Below, one piece after another: positions 7,038 through 9,137 of a stretch of 9,137 bases of DNA. How positions within the stretch are numbered: position 1 is the stretch's first letter; the number at the start of each line of letters is the position of its first letter. Source of the stretch: Lachnospiraceae bacterium (GTDB lineage Bacteria; Bacillota; Clostridia; Lachnospirales; Lachnospiraceae); assembly GCA_017446125.1 (NCBI GenBank), contig JAFSRL010000052.1, forward strand, positions 1-9,137. The letters are read 5' to 3'. Both the position numbers and the translations under genes were made by a program. Under the pieces are notes generated by a model, which was given only the letters and a program-made list of their open reading frames with translations, ran no database searches and was not told the DNA's origin.

Positions 7038-7877
7038 TCAACCAAGCGCGGCCAATTCCGCTTTTAATCCGTCAATCCACTTCTTGAAGGTATCCGCATC
7101 CGGTCCCATCGAGTGGTTGTTCATCGTCTCTTCGACTTCCTTGATGCCCTTGCCCTTGACGGTGTCCAAGACAATCGCGATGGGCTTGTCCGTCGCTTCC
7201 TTCGTCAACGCCTCATACAGCGCGTCGAGGTCGTGTCCGTCGATGCGCACGGCGTCAAAGCCGAAGGCTTCAAACTTCTCCCTGAAATCAAAGGTATCCA
7301 GGATGTCCTTCGTGTAGCCGTCAAGCTGCTTCTTGTTGTTGTCTAAAATCCAGACTAAGTTGTTCACCTTCTTTGCTGCGGTAAACATCGCCGCTTCCCA
7401 GACCTGACCTTCGTCCGCTTCACCGTCGCCCACGATTAAGAACGTGCGGCTCTTTAACCCCTTTAGCTTGTCCGCGAGCGCAACGCCCACCGCTAAGGAT
7501 GTGCCCTGTCCCAAGGAACCCGTCGTCATGTCGACGCCCGGCGTCTTGTTTCTGTCGCAGTGGCTCGGAAGATTCGTGCCCGGACGGTTCAAGGTCTTTA
7601 ACTCTTCGTACGGGAAGAATCCTTTCACCGCGAGCGTGCCGTAGACGGCAGGCCCCGAGTGCCCCTTCGAGCACACCAGCTTGTCGCGGTCTTCCTTTTT
7701 CGGATTCTTCGGATCGTAATCCATGACCGCGCCGTATAAAACCGCCAGCACGTCCGCAATGCTCAAAGAACCGCCGATATGACCCGACCCGCGCGAAGCA
7801 ATCGCTTCCGTCGCCGCGATCCGGATCTCATAAGCCAGCCGTTCCAATTCCGCTTTCTTACTTTGTTCAAGCTTCAT
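7038..7877 (-). CDS. Transketolase, N-terminal subunit
   Basis: A 279-residue subunit carrying the ThDP-pyrophosphate-binding domain of transketolase. Motifs in order: the conserved His33 in SRGSGHIGGSLS, His73 in SKGHSGPAVYG, the segment DMTTGSLGQGTSLAVG (116-131), and the Mg/ThDP motif GDGE at 150-153 running to D179-N180-N181. The protein ends after the segment NHSMGPDAD, as split N-subunits do. Start: AGGAGGGG (7884-7891) lies 6 nt before the ATG. The partner C subunit follows in the same operon. The promoter at 7928-7956 carries the TTGTGC motif also found at the LacI gene, which suggests shared control. The enzyme might serve general pentose-phosphate interconversion, or a specialised ketose route as in D-apiose catabolism, where a split transketolase is known. 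The substrate is not decided by the sequence. Confidence 0.93.
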   Translation of the reverse strand: MKLEQSKKAELERLAYEIRIAATEAIASRGSGHIGGSLSIADVLAVLYGAVMDYDPKNPKKEDRDKLVCSKGHSGPAVYGTLAVKGFFPYEELKTLNRPGTNLPSHCDRNKTPGVDMTTGSLGQGTSLAVGVALADKLKGLKSRTFLIVGDGEADEGQVWEAAMFTAAKKVNNLVWILDNNKKQLDGYTKDILDTFDFREKFEAFGFDAVRIDGHDLDALYEALTKEATDKPIAIVLDTVKGKGIKEVEETMNNHSMGPDADTFKKWIDGLKAELAALG

Positions 7878-7927
7878 TGATGACCCCTCCTGTGAGAAAA
7901 GTGAATGGTTGATTTGAAACTGTCTCT

Positions 7928-7956
7928 ATCGTACTCCAAAACAGATGTGCATACAA
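7928..7956 (-). promoter_or_regulatory. Candidate promoter of the transketolase operon
   Basis: On the - strand, TTGTAT (7956-7951), 17 bp, then TACGAT (7933-7928). The predicted start near 7921 gives a leader of about 45 nt. The -35 box is weak (three of six), which fits a regulated promoter. Confidence 0.5.
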
Positions 7957-7975
7957 GCGTAAAAAACGCACAATT
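7945..7975. promoter_or_regulatory. Candidate operator pair upstream of the transketolase genes
   Basis: TGTGC (7946-7950, within ATGTGCAT) and GCACA (7968-7972, within CGCACAATTT) form an inverted pair 22 bp apart, about two helical turns. The first touches the -35 box and spacer of the promoter. Read on the - strand the second is AAATTGTGCG, close to AAATTGTGCA at 3497-3506. This is the same motif as at the LacI/Hyi-like control region. Confidence 0.45.
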
Positions 7976-7996
7976 TACCGTAAGATTTTGACAGGG

Positions 7997-8557
7997 CTAC
8001 TTTGTGCCCTCGTAAGGCTCCCAGCCCTTCCACAAGGGCGAGTCCATATCGCGCGGCTTCACCTTGTAATCCGTGTCGTGCGCCTTTGTGGCTTCCTCGT
8101 CGATTGCGACCGTGCGGATCTGAAGCTCCACGGTGATGGGCTTTTCCTCACGCGCCAGCAGCTCATCGCGCATCTGAATCAACATGTGATAGCTGCGGTA
8201 GCCGCTTTCCTTGGGCTCGCGGATATAGTCCTCCTCCTCAATCACAAGAAACTCCGGATACTCTCTTGCCGCGTCCGCAATCTTATAGACGTTCTCCTCA
8301 CGAATGCACACAATCCGTACCCCGACCGCATCCGTCAGGGTAAAGAGCGCCGCCTCCCTCGTTTCCGGCAGGCCGCGCAGGCGGAGCTTTTCCAGCATGG
8401 AATCCGCTTCCTTGATTCTGGAGTGCACGGAAACAATACGGGGGCTGCCGGGCAGCGCCTCATAATACTTCCTCAGCTTATGGGAGAACGCAAGCACCTT
8501 ATGCTGGGCGTTGCGCATCCGTTCGTAATACGGACCGTAAAATTCCTTCTGTGTCAT
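7997..8557 (-). CDS. Short RelA/SpoT-domain (p)ppGpp synthetase (small alarmone synthetase type)
   Basis: A 186-residue single-domain protein of the RelA/SpoT nucleotidyltransferase family, whose small members transfer pyrophosphate from ATP to GDP/GTP. Visible synthetase motifs: Arg47-Lys49 in HSRIKEADSMLEKL, the Mg ligand Asp76 in DAVGVRIV, DYIREPKESGYRSYH at 110-124 (Tyr120 expected to stack on the guanine), and Glu144 in VELQIRT (143-149). No HD hydrolase, TGS or ACT domain is present. Two oddities: the usual FWAxxEH motif is replaced by EEATKAH (only the His and the later Tyr-Lys remain), and the protein ends about 20 residues later, whereas Bacillus SasA/SasB have over 200 residues with further C-terminal helices. 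No ribosome binding site precedes the ATG, and a TATAAT box lies 8 nt upstream, so the mRNA may be leaderless. It is divergent from the Rrf2 gene. Confidence 0.85.
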   Translation of the reverse strand: MTQKEFYGPYYERMRNAQHKVLAFSHKLRKYYEALPGSPRIVSVHSRIKEADSMLEKLRLRGLPETREAALFTLTDAVGVRIVCIREENVYKIADAAREYPEFLVIEEEDYIREPKESGYRSYHMLIQMRDELLAREEKPITVELQIRTVAIDEEATKAHDTDYKVKPRDMDSPLWKGWEPYEGTK

Positions 8558-8564
8558 GATACTA

Positions 8565-8589
8565 TATTATAACAATTCATGTTACAATA
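8565..8589. promoter_or_regulatory. Candidate Rrf2 operator in the divergent promoter region
   Basis: TATTATAAC (8565-8573) and GTTACAATA (8581-8589) are inverted 9-bp arms with one mismatch around a 7-bp spacer. The site covers the -10 box of the synthetase gene (8566-8571) and a TACAAT (8583-8588) just before the Rrf2 start. An AT-rich 25-bp palindrome of this kind fits Rrf2-family operators and suggests autoregulation plus control of the synthetase. Confidence 0.5.
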
Positions 8590-8595
8590 AGTCCA
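8566..8595 (-). promoter_or_regulatory. Promoter of the RelA/SpoT-domain gene
   Basis: On the - strand, TGGACT (8595-8590, four of six) and a perfect -10 TATAAT (8571-8566) are separated by 18 bp. The predicted transcription start (8558-8559) is 1-2 nt before the ATG, so the message would have essentially no leader. The -35 box overlaps the ATG of the divergent Rrf2 gene. Confidence 0.55.
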
Positions 8596-9068
8596 TGCAG
8601 ATTTCGAGCCGGTTTACCATCGCCATACAGATGCTTTTGTGCATCGACATCTATGCGGAAAAGGAAGTCGTCACCAGCGAGTTCTTAGCTTCGAGCGTGA
8701 ACGTCAATCCCGTCATCATCCGCAAGATCATGCAGCAGTTGAAGGCTGCGGATCTTGTCACGGTCAAGCGCGGGCAGGGCGGCGCTTCCTTGGGACGCAA
8801 GGCAAAAGAGATTTCGCTCTTGGACGTCTTCGAAGCCGTGGAGAGTCTCGAGGACGGACAGCTCTTCCACTTCCATGATTACCCGAACGGGAATGAGGAC
8901 GTGGGACGCAACATCCACGCGGTGCTGGACGGGAGGCTGTTAAGCATACAAAACGCGATGGAGCAGGAGCTGAAGTCCATGTCCATCGCGCAGGTTTCGG
9001 AAGAGACGCGTGCGCGCATCGAACGCGACGCCGCGGAGCGTGAACGTAAGCGCGCCGCTTGGGAGTGA
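8595..9068 (+). CDS. Rrf2-family transcriptional regulator, YwnA-like
   Basis: A 157-residue DNA-binding protein. It has the winged helix-turn-helix of the Rrf2 family: RFTIAIQML at 6-14, the helices VVTSEFLASSVNVNPVIIRK (25-44) and MQQLKAAD, and the wing KRGQGGASLGR at 58-68. It then has ISLLDVFEAV and a long helix up to 140. From memory it resembles Bacillus YwnA, a group without an iron-sulfur cluster; here the only cysteine is Cys16, so the three-Cys cluster motif of IscR/NsrR is absent and iron-sulfur sensing is unlikely. The highly charged C-terminal tail (RARIERDAAERERKRAAWE) extends beyond the usual Rrf2 end. The start at 8595 gives the normal N-terminus; the in-frame ATG at 8556 would add 13 unrelated residues. 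No ribosome binding site is seen, so initiation may be leaderless. Its stop falls inside the first unit of the tandem repeat at 9063. Confidence 0.88.
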   Translation: MQISSRFTIAIQMLLCIDIYAEKEVVTSEFLASSVNVNPVIIRKIMQQLKAADLVTVKRGQGGASLGRKAKEISLLDVFEAVESLEDGQLFHFHDYPNGNEDVGRNIHAVLDGRLLSIQNAMEQELKSMSIAQVSEETRARIERDAAERERKRAAWE

Positions 9069-9114
9069 GTCAGGGGGACGGGTACAGTGAGTGAGTCAGG
9101 GGGACGGGTACAGT
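9063..9114 (+). repeat. Two tandem units of the GTCAGGGGGACGGGTACAG repeat
   Basis: Units 9063-9088 and 9089-9114 are identical 26-mers, each starting GAGTGAGTCAGG and containing GGGGGACGGGTACAGT. The first unit overlaps the last codons and stop of the Rrf2 gene. They match the outer arms of the inverted repeat at 5853-6059. Confidence 0.9.
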
Positions 9115-9137
9115 GACTCATTTTTTCAAATGAGTCA
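9114..9137. repeat. Hairpin at the window edge, centre of a likely repeat-pair
   Basis: TGACTCATTT (9114-9123) pairs perfectly over 10 bp with AAATGAGTCA (9128-9137) around a TTTC loop. It directly follows the two tandem units. Since the arm ends exactly at the window edge, the structure may continue into an inverted copy of the repeat outside. It could also end the Rrf2 transcript. Confidence 0.7.

Noticed and set aside
7957..7969. GCGT-AAAAA-ACGC as a terminator for the RelA/SpoT-domain gene
   Set aside because: A 4-bp stem is too weak and has no clear T tract; it overlaps the candidate transketolase control region. Read-through into the transketolase operon cannot be excluded.
7988..8572. 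194-codon open frame antisense to the RelA/SpoT-domain gene
   Set aside because: Its opposite-strand partner has clear catalytic motifs; this frame has no recognisable family and no ribosome binding site.
9063..9114. Tandem repeats considered as the start of a CRISPR array
   Set aside because: The two 26-bp units abut directly with no spacer, match dispersed copies elsewhere in the window, and no cas gene is present.

Overview
This window looks like a chromosomal sugar/polyol catabolism region of an anaerobic Firmicute, most likely Clostridia and possibly Lachnospiraceae. The reasons are strong AGGAGG-type ribosome binding sites, TTGACA/TATAAT-type promoters, a Bacillus YwnA-like Rrf2 regulator, a split (two-subunit) transketolase, a stand-alone RelA/SpoT-type synthetase and a rather GC-rich base composition judged by eye. 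The taxon is an inference; there is no rRNA or tRNA gene in the window.

Layout, left to right. (1) Bases 1-2603, + strand: the 3' part of an IolH-like TIM-barrel gene, then a complete iolD, forming the end of a myo-inositol catabolism operon that continues off the left edge. (2) 2604-2680: a decayed copy of a short dispersed repeat, then a strong stem-loop terminator shared by two convergent genes. (3) 2679-3467, - strand: a hydroxypyruvate-isomerase-like TIM barrel. (4) 3468-3740: a divergent control region with two well-formed sigma-70 promoters and at least five copies of a TTGTGC(A) motif. (5) 3741-5844, + strand: a LacI-family regulator followed by iolG (inositol 2-dehydrogenase). (6) 5845-6061: no gene, but an imperfect inverted repeat of about 207 bp whose ends belong to the same dispersed repeat family. 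(7) 6062-7877, - strand: transketolase C- and N-terminal subunits. (8) 7997-8557, - strand: a short RelA/SpoT-domain (p)ppGpp synthetase. (9) 8595-9068, + strand: a YwnA-like Rrf2 regulator, divergent from the synthetase. (10) 9063-9137: two tandem units of the dispersed repeat and a hairpin that reaches the right edge.

How the genes may work together. IolG oxidises myo-inositol to 2-keto-myo-inositol and IolD opens the ring of the later trihydroxy-dione intermediate; IolH belongs to the same regulon in Bacillus. The Hyi-like isomerase and the split transketolase are not part of the classical IolABCDEGHIJ route. They share a candidate operator motif with the LacI gene, which suggests that this regulator links keto-sugar isomerisation, two-carbon transfer and inositol oxidation. 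The alarmone synthetase and Rrf2 pair looks like a separate unit with a shared, overlapping divergent promoter and a candidate Rrf2 operator.

The most interesting non-coding signals are the TTGTGCA motif network, the GGGACGGGTAC repeat family (four loci in 9 kb) and the apparently leaderless divergent promoters at 8556-8595. I do not see a clearly new defence or mobile system.
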